Source: Buchnera aphidicola (Sitobion avenae) (GTDB lineage: Bacteria; Pseudomonadota; Gammaproteobacteria; Enterobacterales; Enterobacteriaceae). From it: a stretch of 64,000 bases of DNA. Of the stretch, positions 22,624 through 32,155 are shown one piece after another; position 1 is the stretch's first letter, and every line of letters begins with the position of its first letter. Under the pieces are notes generated by a model. That model saw nothing but the letters and a program-made list of their open reading frames with translations, was not told the DNA's origin and made no database searches. The stretch covers positions 62,001-126,000 of the forward strand of contig NZ_CP034855.1 in the NCBI RefSeq assembly GCF_005082585.1, given 5' to 3'. A program made the translations under genes and the position numbers.

Positions 22624-23766
22624 ATGGAAAATAATTTATTTTTTCAATTAATATCAAATACTTTTCAGACAATATTTAATAGTCCAGAATTTTTTAAAAT
22701 AATTAGCTCATTGTCTGAAATAATATTGCTAATATTAATTTTAAGTTGGATCTTAAAAAAAATTTCGGTTTTTAGAATTAACAACAAAATATCTCACGTG
22801 AAAATTATAGATAGGTTATCTATTGGATCTCAACAATCTATTATTCTAATAGAAGTTGAAAAAGTAAGATTAGTGTTAGGAGTAACAACAAAAAATATCA
22901 CTCATTTGTATACATATCCATATGTTTTAAAAAATGAACCGATAAATAAAGCAATAGATGATACTCTATTTCAAAACAGTTTTTTCAATCGTTATTTAAA
23001 GAATTTTTCTAAAATTTCCTGGAAAAAAACAATGTTTTATCGAATTATTCCATTTTTATTTTTATTATTTTTTTGTCCAACTGTTCGTGCAGAAATACCT
23101 GGACTAACAAGTCATATTTTAAATGATGGTGGACAAACCTGGTCTGTACCTGTACAAACATTGGTTTTTTTAACATCTTTAACTTTTCTTCCAGCATTTT
23201 TATTAATGATGACTAGTTTTACAAGAATTGTTATTGTTTTTGGTCTTTTACGAAACGCATTAGGCACTCCATATGCACCTCCAAATCAAATTTTACTTGG
23301 TTTAGCGCTTTTTTTAACTTTTTTTATTATGTCTCCTACATTTGATAAAATCTATAAAGACGCTTATATTCCATTTAGTGAAGAAAAAATAAATATGGAA
23401 GATGCCATTTTAAAAGGTTCAGTTCCGTTAAAAAAATTTATGTTAAACCAAACACGTATACCTGATTTAGAATTATTCTCAAAACTAGCGAATATTTCTT
23501 ATTATAAAAATAAAAATGATATACCAATGCGAATTTTATTACCATCATTTATTACTAGTGAATTAAAAACGGCTTTTCAAATTGGGTTTACTATTTTTAT
23601 CCCATTTCTTATTATTGATTTAGTTGTAGCTAGTGTATTGATGGCTCTTGGTATGATGATGGTACCACCTTCAACTATTTCCTTGCCCTTTAAATTAATG
23701 TTGTTTGTATTAGTAGATGGATGGCAACTATTAATTACTTCATTAGCACAAAGCTTTAATACATGA
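22624..23766 (+). CDS. fliP: Fused FliO-FliP flagellar export gate protein
   Basis: One 380-residue reading frame covers two E. coli genes. Residues 1 to about 130 look like FliO: a membrane segment at about 30-48, then '[20 protein letters not shown]'. From M137 (ATG at 23032) the protein is FliP, with its own signal peptide ('[17 protein letters not shown]', likely cleaved after A156) and the export-gate core '[20 protein letters not shown]', ending '[20 protein letters not shown]'. Either signal peptidase separates the two parts or the internal ATG is used; its ribosome-binding site (TGGAA) is weak. fliQ follows after 72 bp. Confidence 0.93.
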   Translation: MENNLFFQLISNTFQTIFNSPEFFKIISSLSEIILLILILSWILKKISVFRINNKISHVKIIDRLSIGSQQSIILIEVEKVRLVLGVTTKNITHLYTYPYVLKNEPINKAIDDTLFQNSFFNRYLKNFSKISWKKTMFYRIIPFLFLLFFCPTVRAEIPGLTSHILNDGGQTWSVPVQTLVFLTSLTFLPAFLLMMTSFTRIVIVFGLLRNALGTPYAPPNQILLGLALFLTFFIMSPTFDKIYKDAYIPFSEEKINMEDAILKGSVPLKKFMLNQTRIPDLELFSKLANISYYKNKNDIPMRILLPSFITSELKTAFQIGFTIFIPFLIIDLVVASVLMALGMMMVPPSTISLPFKLMLFVLVDGWQLLITSLAQSFNT

Positions 23767-23838
23767 TATCTTCATGTAATGTTTTTGATATATCATAAAT
23801 AATTTTTAATTGACTTTAAAAAATGGAGATGTTTATTT

Positions 23839-24108
23839 ATGACATCTGAATATGTAATGGAATTATTTCATAATGCTATGAAAGTAACATTAATTATTGC
23901 ATCACCATTATTATTAGCAGCTTTAATTAGTGGTTTAATTATCAGTATATTACAAGCAGCTACACAAATTAATGAGCAGACTTTATCTTTTATTCCTAAA
24001 ATTATTTCTGTTTTAGGGGCGATAGCAATACTTGGACCTTGGATGTTAGGTATTATGCTAGACTATATGCATAATTTATTTAACAATATACCATTGATTA
24101 TTAAATAA
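23839..24108 (+). CDS. fliQ: Flagellar export gate protein FliQ
   Basis: FliQ is a two-helix membrane subunit of the FliP5-FliQ4-FliR1 export gate. At 89 residues it equals E. coli FliQ. It carries 'ALISGLIISILQAATQINEQ' and 'LSFIPKIISVLGAIAILGPW'. A GGAGA site precedes the ATG. Its stop overlaps the fliR start by 1 bp. Confidence 0.96.
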   Translation: MTSEYVMELFHNAMKVTLIIASPLLLAALISGLIISILQAATQINEQTLSFIPKIISVLGAIAILGPWMLGIMLDYMHNLFNNIPLIIK

Positions 24109-24884
24109 TGTTAACATTTAATACTTTGCAGTTGATAACTTTAATTAGCAATTTTTTTTGGCCTATGATACGAGTTTTATCTTTTTTTTCTGCTGCACCT
24201 ATTTTTAATGACAAGCTGATTAATAAAAAAAATAAAATTATTTTATCTGCTATTATCAGTTGGTTAATATCTCCTTTTTTACCTGAAGTTCATACGGTAT
24301 TATTTTCATCTCTTGGGTTTTTGTTGCTTTTACAGCAAATGTTAATTGGTATTGTTTTAGGTTTTACTGTGCAATTATTATTTGTAACAGTAAATTTGTC
24401 TGGTGAAATAATAGGCTTGCAAATGGGTTTATCATTTGCAACCTTTTTTAATAGTAATAGTCATATTGGTACTTCTATAATATCTCGTTTCTTAAATATT
24501 TTAACTTTATGTTTTTTTTTAACTCTTAATGCTCATCTTTATTTGATTTCTATACTGATTGAAAGTTTTTATAGCATGCCTATTGAAGGTTATTTTTTTA
24601 AAATTAATATTTTTTTTGCTTTATTAAAATTTTCTAGCTATATTTTTTTAAATAGTCTTTTGTTTATCTCTCCTGTTATGATTTTTTTATTATCTCTTAG
24701 TTTTATAATGAGTTTATTAAATCGTCTATCTCCTCAGATATCTATTTTTTCGATTGGATTTCCATTAAATTTATTAGTAGGTATATTGATATTATATTTC
24801 TTAATTCCTGTTACATTTCCTTTTTTTGAAAAAATGTTAAATGATTTAATATTTTTTATAAAAAACACTTTTTTATATATATAA
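24108..24884 (+). CDS. fliR: Flagellar export gate protein FliR
   Basis: FliR caps the FliP/FliQ helical gate through which rod and hook proteins leave the cytoplasm. The 258-residue protein (E. coli 261) is hydrophobic with several membrane segments. It keeps 'RVLSFFSAAPIFND' near residue 20, 'GEIIGLQMGLSFATFFN' near 100 and 'SPQISIFSIGFPLNLLVG' near 208. It is the last gene of this flagellar cluster and converges on rpmB-rpmG. Confidence 0.96.
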   Translation: MLTFNTLQLITLISNFFWPMIRVLSFFSAAPIFNDKLINKKNKIILSAIISWLISPFLPEVHTVLFSSLGFLLLLQQMLIGIVLGFTVQLLFVTVNLSGEIIGLQMGLSFATFFNSNSHIGTSIISRFLNILTLCFFLTLNAHLYLISILIESFYSMPIEGYFFKINIFFALLKFSSYIFLNSLLFISPVMIFLLSLSFIMSLLNRLSPQISIFSIGFPLNLLVGILILYFLIPVTFPFFEKMLNDLIFFIKNTFLYI

Positions 24885-24940
24885 CTGTTATTATATAAAA
24901 ACATATCTAATAAATTTAAACATTTAAATAATTTTATAAA

Positions 24941-24971
24941 TAAAGTATAATTTTTGAAAAATTATACTTTA
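24941..24971. terminator. 15-bp palindrome between fliR and rpmG
   Basis: A perfect inverted repeat of 15 nt per arm (TAAAGTATAATTTTT / AAAAATTATACTTTA) is separated by a single G, in practice a 15-bp arm closing into a small A/T loop. It lies between the convergent ends of the flagellar cluster and the rpmB-rpmG unit, so it probably ends transcription in both directions. The inner stem is A/T only. Confidence 0.6.
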
Positions 24972-25017
24972 ATTTAAAATTGCTAAATTATTTTTCTCAT
25001 AAATATATTTATAATTA

Positions 25018-25185
25018 TTACTTTATTTTCCCTTCATTGTATAAGACATGTTTGCGAATCACAGGATCATATTTTTTAAATGTTAATTTATCTGGTGTAT
25101 TTCTTTTATTTTTAGTTGTAGTGTAATAATGTCCAGTTCCTGCAGATGATATCATTTTTATTTTTTCACGAGTTTTTTTAGCCAT
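25018..25185 (-). CDS. rpmG: 50S ribosomal protein bL33
   Basis: bL33 is a small protein near the E site of the 50S subunit. The 55-codon frame translates to a protein starting [20 protein letters not shown] and ending NEGKIK, the exact length of E. coli L33, with the '[13 protein letters not shown]' core. It starts 10 bp after the rpmB stop, so both are one transcription unit, as in E. coli. Confidence 0.97.
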   Translation of the reverse strand: MAKKTREKIKMISSAGTGHYYTTTKNKRNTPDKLTFKKYDPVIRKHVLYNEGKIK

Positions 25186-25195
25186 TCAGAATCCT

Positions 25196-25423
25196 TTATT
25201 TTTTAAAATTAATTTTTTTAATTATTGTTTCAATTCCGTTTTTATCAATACAACGCATTCCATTAGTTGAAACACGTAATTTCACAAATCTTTTTTCGTC
25301 AGAAATCCAAAAACGATGGTATTGAATATTTATTAAAAATTTTCTTTTGGTCGCATTCATGGCGTGAGAACGATTATTTCCAATCATTCTTTTTTTACCG
25401 GTAACTTGACATATACGTGACAT
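25196..25423 (-). CDS. rpmB: 50S ribosomal protein bL28
   Basis: bL28 is a 50S protein near the exit-site side of the ribosome. The 75-residue product (E. coli 78) carries the family sequence '[20 protein letters not shown]' and the basic stretch '[17 protein letters not shown]'. It is followed after 10 bp by rpmG. The 335 bp upstream separates it from the divergent tamB. Confidence 0.97.
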   Translation of the reverse strand: MSRICQVTGKKRMIGNNRSHAMNATKRKFLINIQYHRFWISDEKRFVKLRVSTNGMRCIDKNGIETIIKKINFKK

Positions 25424-25758
25424 GATTTATTCTCTCAAATTTAAATTGAATATATTTAAAGTCAATAAATCTTAAAAATATTATCTTATAGAAAAAACAT
25501 TTTAACATATTATAAAATACTATAACAGTTCTTTAATTTTGAATGATTTTTTCAAATTAAATTTAGTATATTCTAAATATATAAATTTTTTTTAATGAAA
25601 TATGAATTTATTATAAAATAATTTTAAAACAACATGTATAAAATAGAAAATATATTTTTTATATTTTCAATATAAAATATATTACATTAACTAATAGTTA
25701 TTGTATTATAAAATTAACTTTTATATTTATAAGTTAATACTAAATTAGGACAACTTTT
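25424..25758. other. Intergenic region between rpmB and tamB
   Basis: This 335-bp stretch separates two divergent genes and is nearly all A/T. No open frame resembling tamA, the usual upstream partner of tamB, is present. It must hold the promoters of rpmB and tamB, but in such A/T-rich DNA many TATAAT-like words occur and I cannot single one out. Confidence 0.5.
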
Positions 25759-28629
25759 ATGAGTATATATCAAAGATGCTTGTCCAAATCTTTGATTTTT
25801 TTTTCTGTTTTCTTTGTAATTTTTATATTATTTATAGAAAGTAATATAGGATTTAAATGGATTTTTAATTTTACTAGTCGTTTTTTAATAGGATTAAAAG
25901 TAGAAGAAATATATGGAAATTGGCGAGATTTTACATTAAAAAATATTAAATACAACGTTTTTGGAATCTCAATGACAGCTAATAGTATACATGTGATACT
26001 AGATACTAGATCTTTATTTAAAAAATCAACAATTTTTAAAGAAATTGAAACAAAAAATTTAATGGTTTCATTGGAAAAGAATATATCCTCTGATTTCTTA
26101 GAAAAAAATATCTTTATAAAATATCCTACAATTTTTAAACATATACATGTAGATAAAATTTTTTTTAAATTACCTAAAGCACATATATTTTTTTTCAATG
26201 TTTCTAGTGGTGTACAATTAATAAATAATAATATTATTTTATCACCTACACATGTAGGTACTGTTCATTTGGCATGTTCAAAAATTAGTTTTAAAAAAAA
26301 CAATATTTTAAAGAAATTAAATGTCATTAAAAAATTTAATAATACTAAAAAAATATATAGTATTTTAAAGTTTTTTTCAAATAAAAAAAAATTTTTTGTT
26401 CCATTAAATATCAACTTAACTTCTTTAAAATGTAATGAAATAAAATTAATAGATTACAAAAATAATAATTTATTTCAATTGGAATTAAAAGCTCAAATAG
26501 AAAATAATATTTTCAATATAAAAAAACTAAAAATAGCTTCTTCTTTTTTTACAATAAAATCTTATGGAAAAATTTTTTTTAATGAAAATCATTCGATTTC
26601 ATGTTTGATGAAAAATATTGTAGTCTTGCCAAGACTTTATAATAGAAGCATAAATTTATCTTTTAAAGCCAATTTAAATTCACATAATAAATTTATATTT
26701 AAATTAAAATCTCAAGATTTATATAAAGTTCAATTTTATGGATCAGTTCTTTTAAATAGTACTGATTATCCATTTTTTATAAAATTACAGAGCCGGAATT
26801 TATTTTGGACGATTAAAAAAGACTATATTTTTAAATTAAATAGTTTTAAGGCTATTTTAAAAGGAAAAATAAATAATTATTTTTTATCTTTAAAAAATAT
26901 TTTTACTATACCAGATTATCCTTCAATTTTTATTAATCTCAAAGGAACAGGTAATTTAAAAAATATATTTTTAAAACAAGTTAAATTTTTTCTAATTAAG
27001 AAAAAAAAAATCTATAAAGCAATGATTAATTTAAAAAATAAGATTAGATGCCATCGAGAGATATTAGAATTAATAGGAAAAATGAATATATTAGGAAAAT
27101 CTCATGATAACATATATAATTTAAGTATCCCAAAGATAAATTTAAATGGAAATATAATGCAAAAAAAATTTTCTATACTAGGATCTATATATTATAAAAA
27201 TTTTAATTATATAGAAATTCCTCGGGTAAAATTATTACTGGGAAAAAATACATTATATTTAAATGGTGCTTTGGGAACAAAATATGATATTAATTCATCT
27301 ATTTACGCTAATGATTTAGATTACTTTTTACCTAATTTAAAAGGCGTACTTGAAGCAAAAATGAATTTTCGTGGTAATGGTATATTTCCTATTATGACCA
27401 GTGAAATTTTAGCTAGAAATTTAAATTGGAATAATGTTTATTTGAAAAAAATTAAAATAGTATCAAAAATTAATAGTGACAATATGTTTTTAGAAAAAAT
27501 GTTAATCGACATAAAAAAATTCTATTTTAATAGTTTTTATATTAATACTTTACATATTCAAACTCGGTCTAAAAATGATGATCAAAATTTTTCTTTGTTA
27601 TTAAAAAGTCGTGGATTATATATAAATTTAATTATAAATGGGATGTTTAATAAAAAAACAGGAAATTGGCATGGTTTTTTTAAAGCAATAAATATTCAAA
27701 TTTTAGGGGGAAAAGTAACTGCACAAAAAAATAATTCGATTAATTATTATGATGCTAATAATCAAATTCGTAATTTTTACAAAAAAAACGTTAAGACAAA
27801 AAAGATTTTTTCATCTTTCTTACATGATATAAAGAAATCTTTTTTTAATATATTCAATCAATCTCTTGTGAGTTTTAAAAGCAAATTATCTATTAAGTCA
27901 AAATTAAAATGGATTTTGGGAGAGAAGGTTTCTGATGGAAAAATATTTTTAACAGGTAACAATATAAAATTAGAAAAAAATATAAACCAAAAAATTTTTA
28001 TGGAAAAAATAGATTATATTAATGTATCTATCAACTTAATAAAAAGCAATCTTACAAGTAAATGGACAATAAAAAAATTAAAAAATATGAGTGTTTTTGG
28101 ATATTTAAATATTATGGATATTTATGATAAAAAGAATATAAAAAGTGAATTTACTATTTATAATTTTCCTTTTTCTTTTATAAATTTTTTTGCTACAAAC
28201 TTTAAAAAAGTCAATGGTATCTTTAAAAGTAAAATAAAAATTTTTGGTACTTTAAATCAGCCTAAAGTATTGGCTGATATTAATTTTAAAAATATTTTTA
28301 TTAGAAGTGATAATATATTAAAGTATATGATTTTATTTTTTCCATATTTTTCAGGAAAAGTAGATGCTATAAAAATTAATCAAGAAATCATAATGAAAAA
28401 AGGAAGTGTGTTATTTACATTTAACCCCGTTTTTAAGAATTCTACTAATACAGAGTGGACTCTCTTGTTTAAGAGCAAAAAAATAGCAGTATTAATTTTT
28501 CCTAAAATAAAACTAAAGTTTTCATCTCAATTAAATTTACACTATTTACTTTCAAAATATGATTTAATCGGATATATAAAATTTTCTTTATTTGATTTTA
28601 AAATCAATGAAAAAAATTTTATTTTTTAA
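25759..28629 (+). CDS. tamB: TamB-like inner-membrane lipid/outer-membrane assembly protein, C-terminally shortened
   Basis: TamB is anchored in the inner membrane and spans the periplasm as a beta-taco, helping move phospholipids and assemble outer-membrane proteins with TamA. The 956-residue product (E. coli 1259) starts with a signal anchor at about 10-33 and 'VEEIYGNWRDFTLKNIKYNV'. It ends after 'KKIAVLIFPKIKLKFSSQLN'. The C-terminal DUF490 segment of roughly 300 residues that reaches TamA is absent. Only 25 bp separate the stop from the convergent ppa gene, so that DNA has been deleted. Lys/Asn-rich and diverged. Confidence 0.88.
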   Translation: MSIYQRCLSKSLIFFSVFFVIFILFIESNIGFKWIFNFTSRFLIGLKVEEIYGNWRDFTLKNIKYNVFGISMTANSIHVILDTRSLFKKSTIFKEIETKNLMVSLEKNISSDFLEKNIFIKYPTIFKHIHVDKIFFKLPKAHIFFFNVSSGVQLINNNIILSPTHVGTVHLACSKISFKKNNILKKLNVIKKFNNTKKIYSILKFFSNKKKFFVPLNINLTSLKCNEIKLIDYKNNNLFQLELKAQIENNIFNIKKLKIASSFFTIKSYGKIFFNENHSISCLMKNIVVLPRLYNRSINLSFKANLNSHNKFIFKLKSQDLYKVQFYGSVLLNSTDYPFFIKLQSRNLFWTIKKDYIFKLNSFKAILKGKINNYFLSLKNIFTIPDYPSIFINLKGTGNLKNIFLKQVKFFLIKKKKIYKAMINLKNKIRCHREILELIGKMNILGKSHDNIYNLSIPKINLNGNIMQKKFSILGSIYYKNFNYIEIPRVKLLLGKNTLYLNGALGTKYDINSSIYANDLDYFLPNLKGVLEAKMNFRGNGIFPIMTSEILARNLNWNNVYLKKIKIVSKINSDNMFLEKMLIDIKKFYFNSFYINTLHIQTRSKNDDQNFSLLLKSRGLYINLIINGMFNKKTGNWHGFFKAINIQILGGKVTAQKNNSINYYDANNQIRNFYKKNVKTKKIFSSFLHDIKKSFFNIFNQSLVSFKSKLSIKSKLKWILGEKVSDGKIFLTGNNIKLEKNINQKIFMEKIDYINVSINLIKSNLTSKWTIKKLKNMSVFGYLNIMDIYDKKNIKSEFTIYNFPFSFINFFATNFKKVNGIFKSKIKIFGTLNQPKVLADINFKNIFIRSDNILKYMILFFPYFSGKVDAIKINQEIIMKKGSVLFTFNPVFKNSTNTEWTLLFKSKKIAVLIFPKIKLKFSSQLNLHYLLSKYDLIGYIKFSLFDFKINEKNFIF

Positions 28630-28654
28630 TTTTATTAAAAATATATTACTTATT

Positions 28655-29194
28655 TTAAAATGTATTATTTTTTTTAGCACGGTTATATGCATCATTAATT
28701 TCTAATTTTGCATCTTGACAATTTCCCCATCCAATAATTTCTACCCATTTTTCCTGTTCCAGTTGTTTATAATGTTGAAAAAAATGTGAAATTTGTTTTT
28801 TTAATAATTCCGGTACATCTGATATGTCATTTATATTTTTATATTCTTGACAAATTTTACTTTTAGGTACTGCTATAATTTTAGCATCATGGCCTGATTC
28901 ATCATGCATCTTGAATATTCCAATAGGTTTACAGTGAATCACACAATTGGATTGTATTGGATAATGAGAAGGTACTAAAACGTCTAAAGGATCACCATCT
29001 AGAGACAATGTTTGATTAATATATCCATAGTTGCATGGATAAAACATGGGAGTAGGTATAAAACGATCTACAAAAAGCATGCCTGATTTTTTATCTATTT
29101 CATATTTAATGGGAGATGAATTTGATGAAATTTCTATGATAACGTATATATCATTAGGTATATCATGACCAGCTATAATTTTATTTAAATGCAT
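28655..29194 (-). CDS. ppa: Inorganic pyrophosphatase
   Basis: Ppa hydrolyses pyrophosphate and so pulls biosynthetic reactions forward. The 179-residue protein (E. coli 176) has the metal-binding signature 'DGDPLDVLVP' near residue 66, with 'FVDRFIPTPMFYPCNYGYI' before it and a conserved Asp in 'DESGHDAKI'. It converges on tamB. Confidence 0.98.
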   Translation of the reverse strand: MHLNKIIAGHDIPNDIYVIIEISSNSSPIKYEIDKKSGMLFVDRFIPTPMFYPCNYGYINQTLSLDGDPLDVLVPSHYPIQSNCVIHCKPIGIFKMHDESGHDAKIIAVPKSKICQEYKNINDISDVPELLKKQISHFFQHYKQLEQEKWVEIIGWGNCQDAKLEINDAYNRAKKNNTF

Positions 29195-29388
29195 TTTTTT
29201 TGCCTTTATAATAATCTGAAGTTATTTTAGTATGCTTATAAGATAAGTAGATAAAGATATAAAATTAAATAAATTTTAACATTGAAGAATAATTATATCT
29301 ATATTTTACACAAACTAATTTATTTTAATTTTAAATTTTTTTTAATATAATATTAATAAATAAACAAACGTTTTTTAAGGGTTTATAT

Positions 29389-30729
29389 ATGACTTTGATT
29401 AAAGAAATAGAAAAAGAAGAATTATTTCTTTTAAATACAGCAAAAGAAACTTTGCAATTATCTAAAAATATCAATGCGTCAATAGACGTATTAATAAGAA
29501 AAACAATTGGTATTAGTGTTAATGTGAGAAATGGTATTGTAGAAAACGTAGAGTTTAATAATGATAGTGTGTTATTTATCACCGTGTATAATAAGTTTTC
29601 TAAAGGTAGTGTGTCATCGAAAGATTTTAGTATTAAAAGTATTAAGAAAATGTTAGAAATAGCTGTTAATATTTCCAAGTATTCTTCTTCTGATTTTTTT
29701 TCAGGTTTGCCAGATGTAAAATTTTTATGTTTCCGTTCTATGGAACTAGACTTATTTCATCCGTGGGAATTTGATATAGAAAGTGCAATCAAGATGTCTG
29801 TACTATCAGAAAAAGCAGCTTTTAAATTTGATAAAAGAATTGTTAATAGTGAAGGTAGTTTTTTTAATAGTCATGTGACTATAAACGTTTTTGGAAACAG
29901 CTTGGGTATGTTGGAAAAATATAAATCTACTCGCCATTCAACCTATAATTGTATGATTTCTCAAGATAAAAATTCTATGCAAAGAGATTTTGATTATTCT
30001 ATTTCTAGAAAAATAGATCATTTAGTGAAACCAGAAATTTTAGGACAAACAAGTGCTAAACGAGCAGTGTCTAGATTAGGTTCTAGAAAAATAGATACTA
30101 TGAAATGCCCAGTCATTTTTTCATCGGAAATCTCTCATATTTTTTTCTCTCATCTTGTCAATGCTATCAGTGGTGACAATGTTTATCAAAAATCTACATT
30201 TTTAATCAATGATTTAAATATGAGAATTTTCCCTGATTGGTTAAATATCGAGGAAAATCCTCATTTAAAACAAGGTTTAGGAAGCAAAACTTTTGATAAT
30301 GAAGGTGTAGCTACAGCAATTAAGTCTATTATTCAAAATGGGGTATTAAAAACTTGGTTATTAAATAGTTATAATGCTCGTAAACTTAAATTAGAAACTA
30401 CAGGAAATTGCGGTGGAATTTATAATTGGATAGTTTCAAATAGCAATATATCTTTTGAAGATCTCTTAAAAAAGATGGATAAAGGTATATTAGTAACTGA
30501 ATTGATGGGACAAGGTGTTGATATTATTAGTGGTAACTACTCACGTGGTGCTATAGGTTTTTTAGTTGAAAAAGGAAATATTTCTTATCCGGTCAATGAA
30601 ATTACCATATCAGGAAATTTAAGAAACATGTGGAATAATATTGTTAGTATTAGTAGCGATGTTGATCGACGTAATAATATTCAATGTGGTTCAATATTAT
30701 TGTCTGAAATGCAGATTTCTGGGAACTGA
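29389..30729 (+). CDS. pmbA: Metalloprotease subunit TldE/PmbA
   Basis: PmbA (TldE) pairs with TldD in a zinc protease that degrades unfolded peptides and, in E. coli, matures microcin B17 and degrades CcdA. The 446-residue protein (E. coli 450) aligns throughout, with '[16 protein letters not shown]' near residue 327 and '[19 protein letters not shown]' near 370. TldE lacks the catalytic HExxxH, which is normal for this subunit. tldD is not in this window. Confidence 0.95.
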   Translation: MTLIKEIEKEELFLLNTAKETLQLSKNINASIDVLIRKTIGISVNVRNGIVENVEFNNDSVLFITVYNKFSKGSVSSKDFSIKSIKKMLEIAVNISKYSSSDFFSGLPDVKFLCFRSMELDLFHPWEFDIESAIKMSVLSEKAAFKFDKRIVNSEGSFFNSHVTINVFGNSLGMLEKYKSTRHSTYNCMISQDKNSMQRDFDYSISRKIDHLVKPEILGQTSAKRAVSRLGSRKIDTMKCPVIFSSEISHIFFSHLVNAISGDNVYQKSTFLINDLNMRIFPDWLNIEENPHLKQGLGSKTFDNEGVATAIKSIIQNGVLKTWLLNSYNARKLKLETTGNCGGIYNWIVSNSNISFEDLLKKMDKGILVTELMGQGVDIISGNYSRGAIGFLVEKGNISYPVNEITISGNLRNMWNNIVSISSDVDRRNNIQCGSILLSEMQISGN

Positions 30730-30774
30730 TTTTTGTTTTTTAATATATTAGTTTTTACAAAAGCTTTGATGTTT

Positions 30775-31144
30775 TAATGAAGTTGACCTATAAGCCGGGT
30801 TCTGTTTTAACAGTCATTCATCTAGATTAGTAATCACTTACTAATTCAAGCAGCTTACCCAGGGTTTGTAAAGTACGAGCAATACAAGAAATTAATCTAC
30901 CCTATATTTAGCTTTGCTCCAGGTGGAGTTTACCATGCCATGAATTGTTGCCAATTATGCGGTGTGCTCTTACCACACCTTTTCACCCTGGCCATATTTT
31001 CTATAAAAAATAGGTGGTTTTTTTTCTGTTGCACTAGTCATAAGCTTACGCTTTCCAGGTGTTATCTGGCACCTTGCTCTATGGAGCCCGGACTTTCCTC
31101 TTTTTAATTTTTCAAAACTAAACAGCGACTGTTTGGTCAACTTC
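30775..31144 (-). ncRNA. rnpB: RNase P RNA (M1 RNA)
   Basis: The catalytic RNA of RNase P trims tRNA 5' ends. The minus strand begins GAAGTTGACCAAACAGTCGC and continues with the universal 'GAGGAAAGTCCGGGCTCCAT' (from about 31100), then 'GGTGAAAAGGTGTGG' and 'GTAAACTCCACC'. It ends 'CCCGGCTTATAGGTCAACTTC', whose last part pairs with the 5' end to form P1. Length is about 370 nt (E. coli 377). It starts 20 bp after rsmI on the same strand. A frame predicted across it is not a gene. Confidence 0.96.
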
Positions 31145-31164
31145 AAAAGTAAAGGATACATTGT

Positions 31165-32025
31165 TTAAATAATTTTGTCACTCTTCTTTTTTATTACGTA
31201 TTGATATAAGTTGTTTTTATTAATTTTATGTATTTTCGAAGTCATTAAAACTGATGTTTTTAATGAAAGAAACTTTCTTAACATAGAAAAAGTTTGTAAT
31301 GTTTTTGTTGATAGGTTTTTTGTTTTTAATTTTTTAAAACCGTCAATAATAATAACTATTTCTCCTTTATAACGATATTCGTCTTCTTTAAGCCACTGAA
31401 GTATTAAAGTTGCTTTAGCTCCGTGAATAGATTCCCATTTTTTTGTGATTTCTCTAGCTATTACTATATGTCTATTTTCATCTATTTGTTCTATTATATC
31501 CTGTATACTTTCAATTATTCTGTATTTTGATTCATAAAAAATAATTGTTCGTGTTTCTTCTTTTAAAGAATAGAGCAAATCACATCTTGATTTTTTCTTA
31601 GAAGGTAAAAATCCTTCATAGCAAAAGCGATTATTTATTATTCCAGAAGCACTTAATGCTGTAATAGCAGCACAAGGACCTGGAAGTGGGATGACTTTGA
31701 TATTAAAAAAATGACATTTTTTTATTAATATACCGCCAGGATCATTGATAATTGGAGTACCTGCATTAGAAACTAAAGCAATTTTTTTTCCTTGTTTTAG
31801 TTCTTGAACTAAATGAGCACTTTGTTTGTTTTCATTGTCTTTATTCAGTAATATTAAATGGTTTTTAATGTTAAAATGTTTCAGTAGGATAGTAGTATGT
31901 TTGATATTTTCAGCTGCAATTATATCAACATTTTTTAGTGTTTCTAATGCTCTATAAGTAATATCTGATAGATTTCCGATAGGAGTTGGTACAATATAAA
32001 GAGCACTGATATAAAATTCATTCAT
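31165..32025 (-). CDS. rsmI: 16S rRNA (cytidine1402-2'-O)-methyltransferase
   Basis: RsmI 2'-O-methylates C1402 in the decoding centre of 16S rRNA using S-adenosylmethionine. The 286-residue protein (E. coli 286) has the tetrapyrrole-methylase-like fold, with 'PTPIGNLSDITYRALETL' near residue 13, 'SNAGTPIINDPG' near 85 and 'PLPGPCAAITALSASG' near 115. rnpB follows on the same strand. Confidence 0.96.
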   Translation of the reverse strand: MNEFYISALYIVPTPIGNLSDITYRALETLKNVDIIAAENIKHTTILLKHFNIKNHLILLNKDNENKQSAHLVQELKQGKKIALVSNAGTPIINDPGGILIKKCHFFNIKVIPLPGPCAAITALSASGIINNRFCYEGFLPSKKKSRCDLLYSLKEETRTIIFYESKYRIIESIQDIIEQIDENRHIVIAREITKKWESIHGAKATLILQWLKEDEYRYKGEIVIIIDGFKKLKTKNLSTKTLQTFSMLRKFLSLKTSVLMTSKIHKINKNNLYQYVIKKKSDKII

Positions 32026-32155
32026 TTTTTTATCCAGAAAATATTTTTGTATATATGATAATAATTTTAATTTAATTTAAATATAAAATATTTTTTTATT
32101 TTTTAGTACCGATTTTAGTGTTAAATACAATTTTTTATAAATTTAAGGATTAAAG

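Noticed and set aside
30970..31161. 63-codon open frame on the minus strand
   Set aside because: It lies almost wholly inside the RNase P RNA gene, whose conserved sequence explains the open frame.
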